The notes under the pieces were generated by a model that was not told where the DNA came from, ran no database searches, and saw only the letters and a list, made by a program, of their open reading frames with translations. Shown in pieces: positions 44,970-57,173 of a stretch of 64,000 nt of DNA (positions are counted from its first letter, which is position 1; each line of letters opens with the position of its first letter). Source of the stretch: Henriciella mobilis (GTDB lineage: Bacteria; Pseudomonadota; Alphaproteobacteria; Caulobacterales; Hyphomonadaceae); NCBI RefSeq assembly GCF_003576315.1, contig NZ_QWFZ01000020.1, forward strand, positions 124,001 to 188,000, given 5' to 3'. A program made the translations under genes and the position numbers.

Positions 44970-45881
44970 TCAGCGCAGCGGCCCGCAATTCTGCTCATAC
45001 TGCGCGATCGCCTCAGGCATCCATTCGCGGAAGTTCTGCGCGCGGGTCTCCGAGGCCGGGTGGGTCGACATCCATTCCGGCGGGCGCTGGCCGCCAGCCT
45101 TGCCCATCCGTTCCCAGAGTTCCGGCGCCTCGCGCGGGTCGTAGCAGGCGCGCACGAGGAGCTCGAGACCGATCTTGTCGGCTTCGGTCTCATGCTGGCG
45201 CGAGAAGGCCATCATCCCGCCCTGCGCGGCAACGCCCATGGCTTGCATCACCATCTGGCGCTGGCCGGGATCCATGTCGCCGACACCCACCGCCACCGCC
45301 GCCATGCCGAGCTGGGCGAGCTGACCCTGGCTCATGCGCTTGGCGCCGTGATGAGCCATGGCGTGGCCGATTTCATGGCCCATGACGACGGCGAGCTTGT
45401 CGGGGTCTTCCAGGTCAGCCAGCGTGACACGGCCATCATTATTGCCGGTAATGTCCATGATGCCGGTATAGACGGCCACATAGCCGCCCGGCAGGCAGAA
45501 GGCATTGGGCTGTTCGGACTGGATGACATTGTAGGTCCAGTCGAAGTCGCGGGCGACCGGTGTGAACGACCAGCCCGCGTCAAGCAGGTCCTGCTCATAT
45601 TCGATGGCCGCCTTCTGGAGCCGCGCGCCGATGTCTCGAACCGTGGTGACGACTTCCAGCGCTTCATCATTGCAGGCGCCCGCCGACAGGGTCGGGCACA
45701 GCACGTCGCCACGCTGCTGCTGCAGGATCTGCTGGTAGGACTGCGCGCCGAGCTGGCTCGCCTGCGCGATGGAGATCGTATTGAACTCGGACTTGCCGGA
45801 GTACGGATTGGTCTCCTGGTTGGAGAAGTAATAGACCGCCAGCATCACGAGGCCGGCGAGAACGATAATGCCGCGATTCAT
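44970..45881 (-). CDS. M48-family membrane metalloprotease
   Basis: A 303-aa zinc protease with one N-terminal membrane helix (IIVLAGLVMLAVYYF). The active site is VVMGHEIGHAMAHHGAKRM (HExxH plus an adjacent His), with the third ligand Glu in SRQHETEADKIGLELLVRACYDPREAPELWERMGK, the classic M48 block. Members degrade or check membrane or periplasmic proteins (HtpX, BepA types). No TPR tail, so it is unlike BepA. Divergent from the PqiA-like gene. Confidence 0.94.
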   Translation of the reverse strand: MNRGIIVLAGLVMLAVYYFSNQETNPYSGKSEFNTISIAQASQLGAQSYQQILQQQRGDVLCPTLSAGACNDEALEVVTTVRDIGARLQKAAIEYEQDLLDAGWSFTPVARDFDWTYNVIQSEQPNAFCLPGGYVAVYTGIMDITGNNDGRVTLADLEDPDKLAVVMGHEIGHAMAHHGAKRMSQGQLAQLGMAAVAVGVGDMDPGQRQMVMQAMGVAAQGGMMAFSRQHETEADKIGLELLVRACYDPREAPELWERMGKAGGQRPPEWMSTHPASETRAQNFREWMPEAIAQYEQNCGPLR

Positions 45882-46008
45882 GGGTCGGATGTCTCCCGGT
45901 GAGGACTGTGATGATACTGTCTGACGCCAGAATGTGACACTAGTTCCGATTGCACGGGGTTGGAAGCGTTGACAGCGCCTGCTTCAGCCGCTGAAGGTCG
46001 GAACCATA

Positions 46009-46536
46009 ATGAGCGAAACGCCCCCTCCTCCCGCGACCCCCGATACCGCAGATGGCAAGCTGCCCAGCAAGCTGATCGACGTGGCGGCCGAATGGACGCT
46101 CTATGTCTCGGCCGCGCTGATCATCATGGGCATCTCGCAGCCCTCCATCATGAAGCCGAATACGATCGGCCTTCAGATCGAGTACAATCTCTGGGGCGTG
46201 GTGCGGACCCTGTTCGAGTTCGACCTCGTCTTCATGGGACTGGTCGTGATCTTTTTCTCCGGCGTCTTCCCGCTGTCGAAGTCGCTGCTCGCCGCCGTGA
46301 TCTTCCGGCGCGGCGCCCCGCCCAGCCCGAAACTCGCCTGGTGGCTGAACGTGCTCGGCAAGTGGTCGATGCTGGACGTCTTCCTCGCCGCGCTGCTGAT
46401 CGGCCTGTCGCAGACCATGGCCTATGTCGGCTTCTACCCGCGCATCGGGCTCTACTATTTTACCGTCGGCGTGGTCTTGAATAACCTTGCGACACTCAGG
46501 CTTTCCTTTTCACGCTGGAAACCAGACCCTAAATAG
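46009..46536 (+). CDS. PqiA-domain membrane protein (single domain)
   Basis: A 175-aa protein with about four membrane helices. The block FPLSKSLLAAVIF..WWLNVLGKWSMLDVFLAALLIGLSQ matches the paraquat-inducible protein A family, in which (G)(K/R)WSM(L/V)(D/E)VF is the hallmark. PqiA proteins form part of lipid-transport systems with MCE proteins. This one has one PqiA unit rather than two and no pqiB-like neighbour. It ends six bases before the next gene. Confidence 0.82.
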   Translation: MSETPPPPATPDTADGKLPSKLIDVAAEWTLYVSAALIIMGISQPSIMKPNTIGLQIEYNLWGVVRTLFEFDLVFMGLVVIFFSGVFPLSKSLLAAVIFRRGAPPSPKLAWWLNVLGKWSMLDVFLAALLIGLSQTMAYVGFYPRIGLYYFTVGVVLNNLATLRLSFSRWKPDPK

Positions 46537-46542
46537 GACGCC

Positions 46543-47280
46543 ATGACAGACCAACAGCCGAACAAGCCGAAGCTCGAAATCCGCGTCATCCCGACGACGC
46601 CATTGCAGCAGAACACGTCCATGATCTGGTCGATCGAGTCCATGGAAGGCGTCTTCGTCGATCCGGGCGGCGACATCGACAAGCTGATGGGCGCGGCCGA
46701 GCAGTTCGGCGTGAAGATTGTCGGGGTCTGGCTGACCCACGGCCATATGGACCATGCCGGCGCCGCCAAGGCGGTGAAGGACCGCACCGGCTGCGAGATC
46801 ATCGGCCCGCACAAGGATGACCAGTGGCTGCTCGACATGATCGAGGAGTCCGGCAAGCGCTATGGCATCGCCGATGGCCAGAATGTGACGCCCGACCGCT
46901 ATCTCGAGGATGGCGACGAGCTGGAGCTGGATGGCGTCAAGTTCGGCGTGGCGCACACGCCCGGCCACACGCCGGGCCATGTCGTGATCTACAACAAGGA
47001 CGGCGCGCTCGCCTTTGTCGGCGATGTCCTTTTCCGCGGCTCGATCGGGCGCACAGACTTTCCGCGCGGCAACCACACGCAGTTGATCGACTCGATTACT
47101 TCCAAGCTCTGGCCGCTCGGCCCGGAGATCCGCTTCATTCCGGGTCATGGGCCCATGAGCACCTTCGGTCAGGAACGCCAGGACAACCCCTTCGTGGCGG
47201 ACTCGCTGACGGGCTATGCCGGCGCGGAAAAAGAGGACGCCAACGCGATCGACCAGAAGCTGGCCAAGCGCTGGAGCTGA
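46543..47280 (+). CDS. Metallo-beta-lactamase-fold hydrolase (glyoxalase II-like)
   Basis: A 245-aa MBL-fold hydrolase close to the YcbL/glyoxalase II group. Zinc ligands: THGHMDHAG (HxHxDH), the His in HTPGHTPGH, the bridging Asp in FVGDVLF and the last His in PGHGPMST. Probably hydrolyses thioesters such as S-D-lactoylglutathione. Short spacing to the PqiA-like gene suggests co-transcription. Confidence 0.93.
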   Translation: MTDQQPNKPKLEIRVIPTTPLQQNTSMIWSIESMEGVFVDPGGDIDKLMGAAEQFGVKIVGVWLTHGHMDHAGAAKAVKDRTGCEIIGPHKDDQWLLDMIEESGKRYGIADGQNVTPDRYLEDGDELELDGVKFGVAHTPGHTPGHVVIYNKDGALAFVGDVLFRGSIGRTDFPRGNHTQLIDSITSKLWPLGPEIRFIPGHGPMSTFGQERQDNPFVADSLTGYAGAEKEDANAIDQKLAKRWS

Positions 47281-47328
47281 CCTCGGGTCATGACTGACGG
47301 GGCATTTGCGGTGGTGTAATGTCCTTTC

Positions 47329-48528
47329 ATGGACCTGAGCATTGACCCGAAACTCGAAGATTTCCGTGCAGATGTGCGCGCTTTCTTCGCGAATGATTTC
47401 CCGAAAGACATTCTTGCAAAGACGCGCAAGGGCGCCTCGCTGACGACGGAGGAGGTCCGCAAGTCCGAAAAGGCGCTCGGCGACAAGGGCTGGCTCGCCG
47501 CGGCCTGGCCGGTCGAACATGGCGGGCCGGGCTGGTCGCTTGAGGAACAGTACATTTTCGACGAGGAGCTGGAACGGGCCGGCGTGCCGACCGTGACCCC
47601 GATGGGCGTCATCTATGTCGGCCCGATCATCTACACCTTCGGCACGGACGAGCAGAAAGAGCGCTGGCTGCCCGGTATCCGCGAGGGGCGCGAAGGCTGG
47701 TGCCAGGGCTATTCGGAACCGGATTCCGGCTCAGACCTTGCCTCGCTGCAATTCTCCGCCGTGCGCGAGGGCGACGAATACATCCTCAATGGCACCAAGA
47801 TATGGACCTCGGCGGCCCAGCATGCCGACTGGATTTTCTGCCTCGCCCGGACCGACAATTCCGGAAAAAAGCAGGAAGGCATCAGCTTCATCATTGCGGA
47901 GATGAACCGGCCCGGCATCACTGTGACGCCGATCATCACCATCGACGGAAAGCACGCCCTCAACCAGGTCCATTTCGACAATGTCCGCGTGCCGGCCGAC
48001 TATCTCATCGGCGAGGAAGGCAAGGGCTGGACCTACAGCCAGTACCTGCTCGGCCATGAGCGCACCTCCTATGCCCGCATTGGCGGCAAGCGAAAGCAGC
48101 TGCGCCACCTGCGCGAGATTGCGAGCCACGTCCCGACCGGTGGCAATCGCCGGCTGATCGACGAACCGGACTTTGCCCGCAAGCTCAGCGATGCGGACCT
48201 CGCGGTTGATGCACTTGAAATGACGGTGCTTCGGGTCCTGTCCGCCGTGAAGGATGGCGGTGCACCGGGAAAGGAAGCCTCAATCGTTAAAGTATTGGCG
48301 ACCTCGGCCGCGCAGCAGATCACGACTCTGTACCTCGATGCCGCTGGCCTCAATGGCAACCGGCAATTTGACGATTCCGTGACACCTGACTGGCTTTCGA
48401 GGGATGCCTCTGCAAACTTCGCCGCGCCTGGCGTGTCCCTGTATTACGGGACAAGAGCACAGTCTATTTACGGCGGAACCAATGAAATTCAGAGAAACAT
48501 CATCGCGAAAAGAGTACTCGGGCTCTGA
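47329..48528 (+). CDS. Acyl-CoA dehydrogenase
   Basis: A 399-aa FAD-dependent acyl-CoA dehydrogenase. Blocks: WCQGYSEPDSGSDLASLQFSA (FAD and substrate contact), YILNGTKIWTSAAQHADWIF and the C-terminal YGTRAQSIYGGTNEIQRNIIAKRVLGL. The usual catalytic Glu region cannot be assigned with certainty by eye. Substrate range unknown; similar enzymes act on branched, aryl or steroid-side-chain acyl-CoAs. 48 bp after the MBL hydrolase. Confidence 0.93.
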   Translation: MDLSIDPKLEDFRADVRAFFANDFPKDILAKTRKGASLTTEEVRKSEKALGDKGWLAAAWPVEHGGPGWSLEEQYIFDEELERAGVPTVTPMGVIYVGPIIYTFGTDEQKERWLPGIREGREGWCQGYSEPDSGSDLASLQFSAVREGDEYILNGTKIWTSAAQHADWIFCLARTDNSGKKQEGISFIIAEMNRPGITVTPIITIDGKHALNQVHFDNVRVPADYLIGEEGKGWTYSQYLLGHERTSYARIGGKRKQLRHLREIASHVPTGGNRRLIDEPDFARKLSDADLAVDALEMTVLRVLSAVKDGGAPGKEASIVKVLATSAAQQITTLYLDAAGLNGNRQFDDSVTPDWLSRDASANFAAPGVSLYYGTRAQSIYGGTNEIQRNIIAKRVLGL

Positions 48529-48611
48529 ATTCCTGAGCGCACAATAGAACAGCTACTTTTTCTACTTATAGCTCTTAACGAAATTAAGCTTTTCGCAATC
48601 AACGCGTCGTA

Positions 48612-48634
48612 ATTCCCTAATACCGATAGGGAAT
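48612..48634 (+). promoter_or_regulatory. Hairpin covering the ribosome binding site of the TadG-like gene
   Basis: ATTCCCTA (48612-48619) and TAGGGAAT (48627-48634) form a perfect 8-bp stem with a 7-base loop. The right arm contains AGGGA, the only ribosome-binding-like sequence before the ATG at 48640. It could be an RNA switch element or, as DNA, a protein operator. Confidence 0.55.
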
Positions 48635-48639
48635 CCGTG

Positions 48640-49908
48640 ATGTGGCGATGGCATAGACACATTCGTATTCTGCTCAGAAAGAACGAAGCGGGCAGCGCTG
48701 CGCCGATATTCGGCCTGTGCCTGATGTCTATCATGGCGGTTGTCGGCGCGACGATTGCGTTGGGCATGGATACGCGGGCCGGACAGCAGCTCCAGGTCAC
48801 CGCCGATGCTTCTGCTCTGGGCGGGGCGACGGTCTTCCTGAACCACACCTCGCCCAAAGCCCAGGACCGCCTGATGGCCGCGCGGGAAGAAGCTGAGCGC
48901 CTGGCCACGAACAATTCCAATTACGAGCTGCGCGATCTCGCTGTCGACGCCGTGACGGAAGACGCATACGGGCAGCATACGCGCCTGGCTGTCGAGCTTG
49001 AATTCAAGCCCGTGAACTATTTCGCCAAGTTTGCCGGTGCGAGTGCGTCCGCGCCGATGCGCCGGCTGGCCGTCGCTGAAGCCACCTGGGGTTTTCCGCT
49101 TTGCGTGCTGACGCTGGACCCCACCCATGTCGCCTTGCGCGTCATGGATAATAGCCGGCTGGTCGCAGAGAACTGTATCGTCTGGTCAAATTCCACGAAC
49201 GCACGGTCCATGCGGTTCGTGGGCGGCTCGTCCCAAGCCCGGGCTTTCTGTACTGCAGGCGGAGCCGACCGCTGGATCGGAGCCCGTGTTACGCCCGAAC
49301 CGGAAACCGAGTGCGAGCCGTTGCCCGATCCGCTGGCAGATCTTGAACTCCCGGTGACAGGCCTGTGCGATTCCGTTTCAGTCGACATTGTCCGGATCGG
49401 CTCCACCCGGCTGTCTCCCGGCATCTATTGCGGCGGCCTTGCCATTCGCGCGCGGAACGTCACTCTGGAGCCGGGAACCTATTACATCCGCGATGGCGGA
49501 TTGAAGATCGACGCCAGGGGGACGGTTGTTGCGGAGGGCGTAACCTTCGTTTTCCAGGGCCTGACGAGCCATATCGACATCAAGGGCGGCTCCGAGCTGT
49601 CGATCGTCGCCCCGGCAGACGGTGAATTGGCCGGCATGGCCTTTGTCCAGATGGGAGACGTCGACCGGCTGCAGCGGAAGATGCGCATTCGCGGCCAGTT
49701 GAACGTCGAAGGCGTGATCTACATGCCCGGCTATGACATCGAAGTCATGCAGGGCGGCAGTGGACGCACCAAATCGCCCTATCTGCAGATCGTCGCCAAT
49801 TCGCTCGAAGTTTCAAATGGCGGCAAGCTGGCCATCGAATTCGACATGAGCCAGACAGACCTGCCCCTTGTGATCGAGCCGCGCCGGGAGGCCCGGCTGG
49901 TCCAATAG
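48640..49908 (+). CDS. TadG-like (Flp pilus-associated) protein with beta-rich C-terminus
   Basis: A 422-aa protein. The N-terminus has a basic leader, then GSAAPIFGLCLMSIMAVVGATIALGMDTRAGQQLQVTADASALGGA (about 16-62), the pattern of TadE/TadG-like pilus-assembly proteins: one membrane helix and the D-x-x-x-x-x-x-LQ-x-x-ADA-x-ALAGA motif. From about 210 on come short repeating beta-strand units (LAIRARNVTLEPGTYYIRDGG, LKIDARGTVVAEGVTFVF, HIDIKGGSELSIVAP) that suggest a beta-helix or stacked-sheet domain. Other Tad genes are not nearby, so it is an orphan. Confidence 0.82.
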   Translation: MWRWHRHIRILLRKNEAGSAAPIFGLCLMSIMAVVGATIALGMDTRAGQQLQVTADASALGGATVFLNHTSPKAQDRLMAAREEAERLATNNSNYELRDLAVDAVTEDAYGQHTRLAVELEFKPVNYFAKFAGASASAPMRRLAVAEATWGFPLCVLTLDPTHVALRVMDNSRLVAENCIVWSNSTNARSMRFVGGSSQARAFCTAGGADRWIGARVTPEPETECEPLPDPLADLELPVTGLCDSVSVDIVRIGSTRLSPGIYCGGLAIRARNVTLEPGTYYIRDGGLKIDARGTVVAEGVTFVFQGLTSHIDIKGGSELSIVAPADGELAGMAFVQMGDVDRLQRKMRIRGQLNVEGVIYMPGYDIEVMQGGSGRTKSPYLQIVANSLEVSNGGKLAIEFDMSQTDLPLVIEPRREARLVQ

Positions 49909-50028
49909 CCGCCAGGCTCAGCCGGCCATACCCTGCCGCTAAATCGTCACACAATCTGCACAGGACAATCCGGAACCCCCTTCGATACGTGGCGTTGGTC
50001 TGCCGCAATAACGAAAGGGAGTTGTCCC

Positions 50029-50367
50029 ATGAATATCTGGATCAAGACCACAGCCGTGACCGCCACAGCCCTTGCCATGGCGGCCTGTACCCAATCCGGC
50101 TATACCGAGCGCAATGCCGCTGCGGGCGCTGCTGCTGGCGCTGTGGCCGGTGCCGTGATTGGCAACAATACTGGCGATGGCGATGCCGCTGAAGGCGCGG
50201 CTATCGGTGCTGCGGTCGGCGGTGCGGCCGGCGCGGCCAAAGGCTGTACGGAAGCCGCCGATTGCGACACGCCCGGCGTGAAGGACCAGCCCGACGAAAA
50301 GGACAGTGACGGCGACGGTTATGTCGACGCCTATGACGACTATCCGTACGACCCGAACCGCTGGTAG
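50029..50367 (+). CDS. Glycine-zipper lipoprotein with Ca-binding-like tail, 112 aa
   Basis: A lipoprotein signal (lipobox AMAAC, about 16-20) is followed by a Gly/Ala-rich glycine-zipper segment (about 30-72: AAAGAAAGAVAGAVIG.., AAIGAAVGGAAGAAKG) that can insert in or pack against a membrane. Then two Cys follow (CTEAADC) and a C-terminal DSDGDGYVDAYDDYP stretch resembling calcium-binding thrombospondin type 3 repeats. Resembles outer-membrane OmpA-type lipoproteins without the OmpA domain. AAGGGAG precedes the ATG. Confidence 0.8.
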   Translation: MNIWIKTTAVTATALAMAACTQSGYTERNAAAGAAAGAVAGAVIGNNTGDGDAAEGAAIGAAVGGAAGAAKGCTEAADCDTPGVKDQPDEKDSDGDGYVDAYDDYPYDPNRW

Positions 50368-50384
50368 CCGAAGCCGCAGGAATG

Positions 50385-50449
50385 CCTGCCCCGTCCCCCC
50401 ATCCGAAGGGCAGGTCCAGCCCCCGCATCCACGTCCCCGGATGTGGGGG
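50385..50449. repeat. Two successive hairpins between lipoprotein genes
   Basis: CCTGCCC..GGGCAGG (50385-50391 with 50408-50414) and CCCCCGCATCC..GGATGTGGGGG (50420-50430 with 50439-50449, one G-T pair). They follow the glycine-zipper gene; no T-tract is present. Possibly Rho-type termination or mRNA 3'-end protection. Confidence 0.5.
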
Positions 50450-50585
50450 CACTGCGTTCTGAGGGCCCGGCAAGCGCAATTGGCACGCAGCCTGCTTGAC
50501 CGGACACATTAACTCTTGGTTAGCTATCAAAATGGAAGCTCCCGTCAGGGTCTGTTTCCCTTCAGATCAGAAAAGGTCCTGGCCC

Positions 50586-50915
50586 ATGTCTCGCATCTTC
50601 CTTGCCGGCATCGTCTTGTCTCCGCTCATCCTCGGCGCTTGCGGCGCCAAGATTTCCGCCAAGCGCGCAGCGCTGACGGCCTGTGAAGCCGCAGTCGAGA
50701 AAGCCGCCGACGTGCTGCCGGACGGGCTTGTCGCGAATGTGATGGGCATAGAGGCCGGGCAGAGCGGAACCGCTGTTTCCTGCGCCGTGAAAGCCGAGCG
50801 CGCGCACCTGATGGTCGATGCCACCGTGACCTGCTCGGGCGATACCAGTGACCTCCTGCAGTGTACCGCCATCGACGCAGTACAGACCATGGACGGCCAG
50901 CTACTCTATCCCTGA
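50586..50915 (+). CDS. Small lipoprotein, 109 aa
   Basis: Lipobox LGAC at about 15-18 after the signal MSRIFLAGIVLSPLILGA. The mature part has an amphipathic helix (SAKRAALTACEAAVEKAADVLP) and a beta-like domain (GTAVSCAVKAERAHLMVDATVTCSGDTSDLLQCTAIDAV) with four Cys. Not recognised. AAAGG precedes the ATG. A near-CtrA sequence (TTAA-N7-TTAG, 50509-50523) lies about 65 bp upstream. Confidence 0.65.
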   Translation: MSRIFLAGIVLSPLILGACGAKISAKRAALTACEAAVEKAADVLPDGLVANVMGIEAGQSGTAVSCAVKAERAHLMVDATVTCSGDTSDLLQCTAIDAVQTMDGQLLYP

Positions 50916-50994
50916 GACCGTCTCCGGGACGGCGCCACATCTCACTTCGGTGAAATGAATCCGCAGTCCGGTGCAGTTTTGCCGTCGACTGACC

Positions 50995-51023
50995 TTGCCC
51001 ACCCTATCGACTCCCCGCTATAG
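50995..51023 (+). promoter_or_regulatory. Promoter of carB
   Basis: TTGCCC (50995-51000), a 17-bp spacer and CTATAG (51018-51023), 43 bases before the carB ATG. Same type as the carA promoter. Confidence 0.5.
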
Positions 51024-51065
51024 CGCACCCGTTTGACCGGCGGTCTGCGATAGCGAGGAGAAACG

Positions 51066-54344
<3,279 letters not shown>

Positions 54345-54413
54345 ACAGTCCCTACTTGACGCCTCTCCCGTTTGGTCAGAACCTACAAGTTTACAACGAC
54401 GGTTATCCAGAAC

Positions 54414-54887
54414 ATGCAAAGAACACCCATGACCGCCGAAGGGCATGCGGCCCTCGACGCAGAATTGAAGCATTTGAAGTCAGTTGAGCGCCCGGCTGTG
54501 ATCGCCGCAATCGCGGAAGCGCGCGAGCATGGCGACCTGTCCGAAAATGCCGAATACCATGCTGCCAAGGAAAAGCAGAGCTTCATCGAGGGCCGCGTGG
54601 CCGAACTCGAGGACAAGCTTGCGCGCGCAGAAGTCATCGACGTGACCAAGCTGAAGGGCGAGAAGATCGTCTTCGGCGCAACCGTCACGTTGATCGACGT
54701 CGATACCGAGAAGGAATCGACCTATCGCATCGTTGGCGAGGATGAGGCCGATATCGCCAAGGGCAAGGTCTCGATCACGTCCCCGATTGCACGCGCCCTG
54801 ATTGGCAAGACAGTCGGTGATGAAGCCGAAGTGGCCGCCCCCGGCGGCGCCCGCGTCTACGAGATTTCTGCCGTCGAATTCAAGTAG
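54414..54887 (+). CDS. greA: Transcription elongation factor GreA
   Basis: A 157-aa factor that rescues backtracked RNA polymerase by stimulating transcript cleavage. The N-terminal coiled coil has [40 protein letters not shown] with the acidic tip (D, E in GDLSENAEY). The C-terminal FKBP-like domain has [26 protein letters not shown] and [14 protein letters not shown]. The ATG at 54414 ([10 protein letters not shown]) matches the usual alphaproteobacterial N-terminus; the ATG at 54429 is possible. Confidence 0.97.
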   Translation: MQRTPMTAEGHAALDAELKHLKSVERPAVIAAIAEAREHGDLSENAEYHAAKEKQSFIEGRVAELEDKLARAEVIDVTKLKGEKIVFGATVTLIDVDTEKESTYRIVGEDEADIAKGKVSITSPIARALIGKTVGDEAEVAAPGGARVYEISAVEFK

Positions 54888-55021
54888 CCCGGAGTCTTCC
54901 GGACAACGTCATGACGCTGCCGGCCAACCGGCCGGACGGCGCGGCTGCGCGTCACTTACGGCTATGACGTGCAAGTTTCGAGAAAAGCTGGCAGACTCTC
55001 GTAGAACACGAATCGCGGGGA

Positions 55022-56146
55022 ATGTCCGTGAACGAAAAGTCGAAGCAGAAAGCCAAGGCACCGATCGCGCCGCAGGTCGGCCCGTCGGTCTGGGCCGTAT
55101 CTGATGGCCGGGCTGGCAATGCCGCCCAGGTCCGCTCCATCGTTCAGGCGCTGGCTGCGACCGGCCGATGGATGCGGATTGCCCACATCCAGGGCAAAGG
55201 CCATCGCGATACGCCGATCACACTGACACCGCGCGCCCCTTGGACATGGCTGCCCGGCCCGCGCTGGCCGCTGGAAAAGTTTGCCCTGCCCCCTGAGCAG
55301 CGCTCGGTGCTCTCGCCGCCCTGGCCAGACGTCTGGATCGCCGCCGGCCGGCGCAGCGCGCCCTTCACCGCGGCCGTCCGGGAGCTGTCGGGCGGCAAGA
55401 CACTGACCGTCCAGGTGCTCGACCCGAAAAGTTCCCATGACGCCTTCGACCTGATCGTCGTGCCCGAGCATGACGAGCTGGACGGCCCGAATGTCATCCG
55501 CACCGTCGGAGCCCCCTCCTATTTCTCGCCCGACAATATCGAGGATGCCGGTCAGGCCTTTGCCGACCTCGCCGATGAGAATGGCCGCTCCTGCATTGTC
55601 ATTCTCGGCGGCGACTCCAAGGCGCACACCTTTACAGACGCCATTGCCGACAAGCTTGGCGAGGACCTGACGCGCCTGTCGGGGCTCGGCTGGCGGCTGC
55701 GTATCACGACGTCGCGGCGCACGCCGGTGCCGATTGTCGCCAAGATGCGGGCGCTGGCCGACCGCATCGGCGCACGGTTCTGGTCCGGCCCCGAAGATGG
55801 CCCGAACCCCTATCTCGCCTGGCTGCTATACTCCGATGCCGCGATCGTCACCGAAGACAGCGCCAATATGCTGTCTGACGCGGCCTGGCACGGCCTGCCG
55901 ATCCATATTGCCAGGCTGGAAGGCTCCAGCCCGAAATTCGACCGTTTTCACGAAAGCCTCATCCGGCGAGGCTGCGCCCGCTGGTTCGAGGGTTTCCTCG
56001 AGGGCTGGTCCTATGAGCCACTGCGCGAAGCCGACCGGGTTGCCGAGGAGATCGTCAAGCAGCTGCTGGCGCGCCATCCCCAGCCAAAGCTCAAGACGCT
56101 GGACGATTCCGGCGACAAGGTCGTCCTGCCAGACTGGATGCAATGA
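55022..56146 (+). CDS. ELM1/DUF1022 family protein
   Basis: A 374-aa protein of the DUF1022 family, related to plant ELM1 (a mitochondrial fission factor) and typical of alphaproteobacteria. Blocks: VWAVSDGRAGNAAQVRSIVQAL, WPDVWIAAGRRSAPFTAAVREL, VQVLDPKSSHDAFDLIVVPEHDEL, VILGGDSKAHTF, RITTSRRTPVPIVAKM and AAIVTEDSANMLSDAAWHGLPIHIARLEG. The arrangement recalls glycosyltransferase B folds. Bacterial function unknown, an envelope or lipid-A related role is guesswork. AT-rich sequence follows its stop. Confidence 0.9.
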   Translation: MSVNEKSKQKAKAPIAPQVGPSVWAVSDGRAGNAAQVRSIVQALAATGRWMRIAHIQGKGHRDTPITLTPRAPWTWLPGPRWPLEKFALPPEQRSVLSPPWPDVWIAAGRRSAPFTAAVRELSGGKTLTVQVLDPKSSHDAFDLIVVPEHDELDGPNVIRTVGAPSYFSPDNIEDAGQAFADLADENGRSCIVILGGDSKAHTFTDAIADKLGEDLTRLSGLGWRLRITTSRRTPVPIVAKMRALADRIGARFWSGPEDGPNPYLAWLLYSDAAIVTEDSANMLSDAAWHGLPIHIARLEGSSPKFDRFHESLIRRGCARWFEGFLEGWSYEPLREADRVAEEIVKQLLARHPQPKLKTLDDSGDKVVLPDWMQ

Positions 56147-56225
56147 AACGGAATAACATATCTAAACTGTTGTTTTTTCTGTATTTTTATTGACTTTTGG
56201 CGTCTGGCGCAGCATCTGGGGCAGC

Positions 56226-57149
56226 ATGGCACACGACCATTCTCATGCGCATGGGCACGACGGGCACGGTCACGCCCACCATCATCATGCCCCGTCCGTC
56301 GATACGGCCGACGCCCGCAAGCGGGTAGCGTTCGCCGCCCTGCTGACCTTCCTGTTCATGATCGCCGAAGTGGTCGGCGGCGTCATTTCCGGCTCGCTCG
56401 CGCTCCTGGCAGATGCCGCGCACATGCTGACCGACGCCGGCTCGCTGGCGCTTGCCTGGCTCGGCTTCAAGCTGGCCGAGCGCCCGGCGGACGACCAGCG
56501 CAGCTTCGGCTGGGCGCGCTTCAAGATACTCGCCGCTTTCGTCAACGGCATGGCGCTGCTGGTGCTGGCCGCGTGGATCGTGGTCGAGGCCATCCAGCGC
56601 CTGATCACGCCGGAGCCTGTCATGGGCAATGTCCTGATGGGCGTCGCGGTGGCTGGCCTGCTGGTCAACATCATTGCCTTCTTCCTGCTGCATGGTGGCG
56701 ACCAGGAAGACCTCAACCTGCAGGGCGCGCTCTGGCATGTCGCCGGTGACCTGCTTGGCTCTGTGGCAGCGATTGCGGCGGCGGTTGTGATCATGACCAC
56801 CGGCTGGATGCCCATCGACCCGCTGCTCTCCATCCTCGTGGCGGCGCTCATCGTGATAGGCGGCGTGCGGATCACCCTGCAGTCGGCCCATATCCTGATT
56901 GAAGGCGTGCCGTCGGGGCTGGAACCGGCCGATATCAAGGCCGACCTCGAAGCCCATCTCGACGGGGCGCTCAGCGTCGACCATATCCACGCCTGGGCGC
57001 TGACCGAACAGAAGCCGCTCGTGACGCTGGATGTCACCGCCCGCGACGGCGCCTGCCTCGATGCGCTTCGCCAGGCGGTGAAGGACAGGCTGGCTGAGAA
57101 GTTCAACGTCACGCACTCCACCGTGGAAGTGCGCAAGCCTGTGCAATAG
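56226..57149 (+). CDS. Cation diffusion facilitator (Zn-type) transporter
   Basis: A 307-aa inner-membrane antiporter exporting Zn2+ or related divalent ions. The His-rich N-terminus (HDHSHAHGHDGHGHAHHHH) is a metal buffer. Six helices carry the transport-site motifs LLADAAHMLTDAGSLALAW (HxxxD, helix II) and LQGALWHVAGDLLGSVAAI (HxxxD, helix V). The cytosolic domain (about 215-307) has DHIHAWALTEQKPLVTLDV. HxxxD at both positions is the zinc-type pattern (CzcD/ZitB). The ATG at 56226 avoids a leader unlike the family. Confidence 0.94.
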   Translation: MAHDHSHAHGHDGHGHAHHHHAPSVDTADARKRVAFAALLTFLFMIAEVVGGVISGSLALLADAAHMLTDAGSLALAWLGFKLAERPADDQRSFGWARFKILAAFVNGMALLVLAAWIVVEAIQRLITPEPVMGNVLMGVAVAGLLVNIIAFFLLHGGDQEDLNLQGALWHVAGDLLGSVAAIAAAVVIMTTGWMPIDPLLSILVAALIVIGGVRITLQSAHILIEGVPSGLEPADIKADLEAHLDGALSVDHIHAWALTEQKPLVTLDVTARDGACLDALRQAVKDRLAEKFNVTHSTVEVRKPVQ

Positions 57150-57173
57150 CCCGGTTTCACGGCCAGTTGAGCA

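Noticed and set aside
48590-48604. TTAA-N5-TTAA as a CtrA site before the TadG-like gene
   Set aside because: Spacing is five, not the required seven.
56187-57146. 319-codon His/Arg/Gln-rich frame antisense to the CDF gene
   Set aside because: Complement of the CDF coding sequence; not protein-like.
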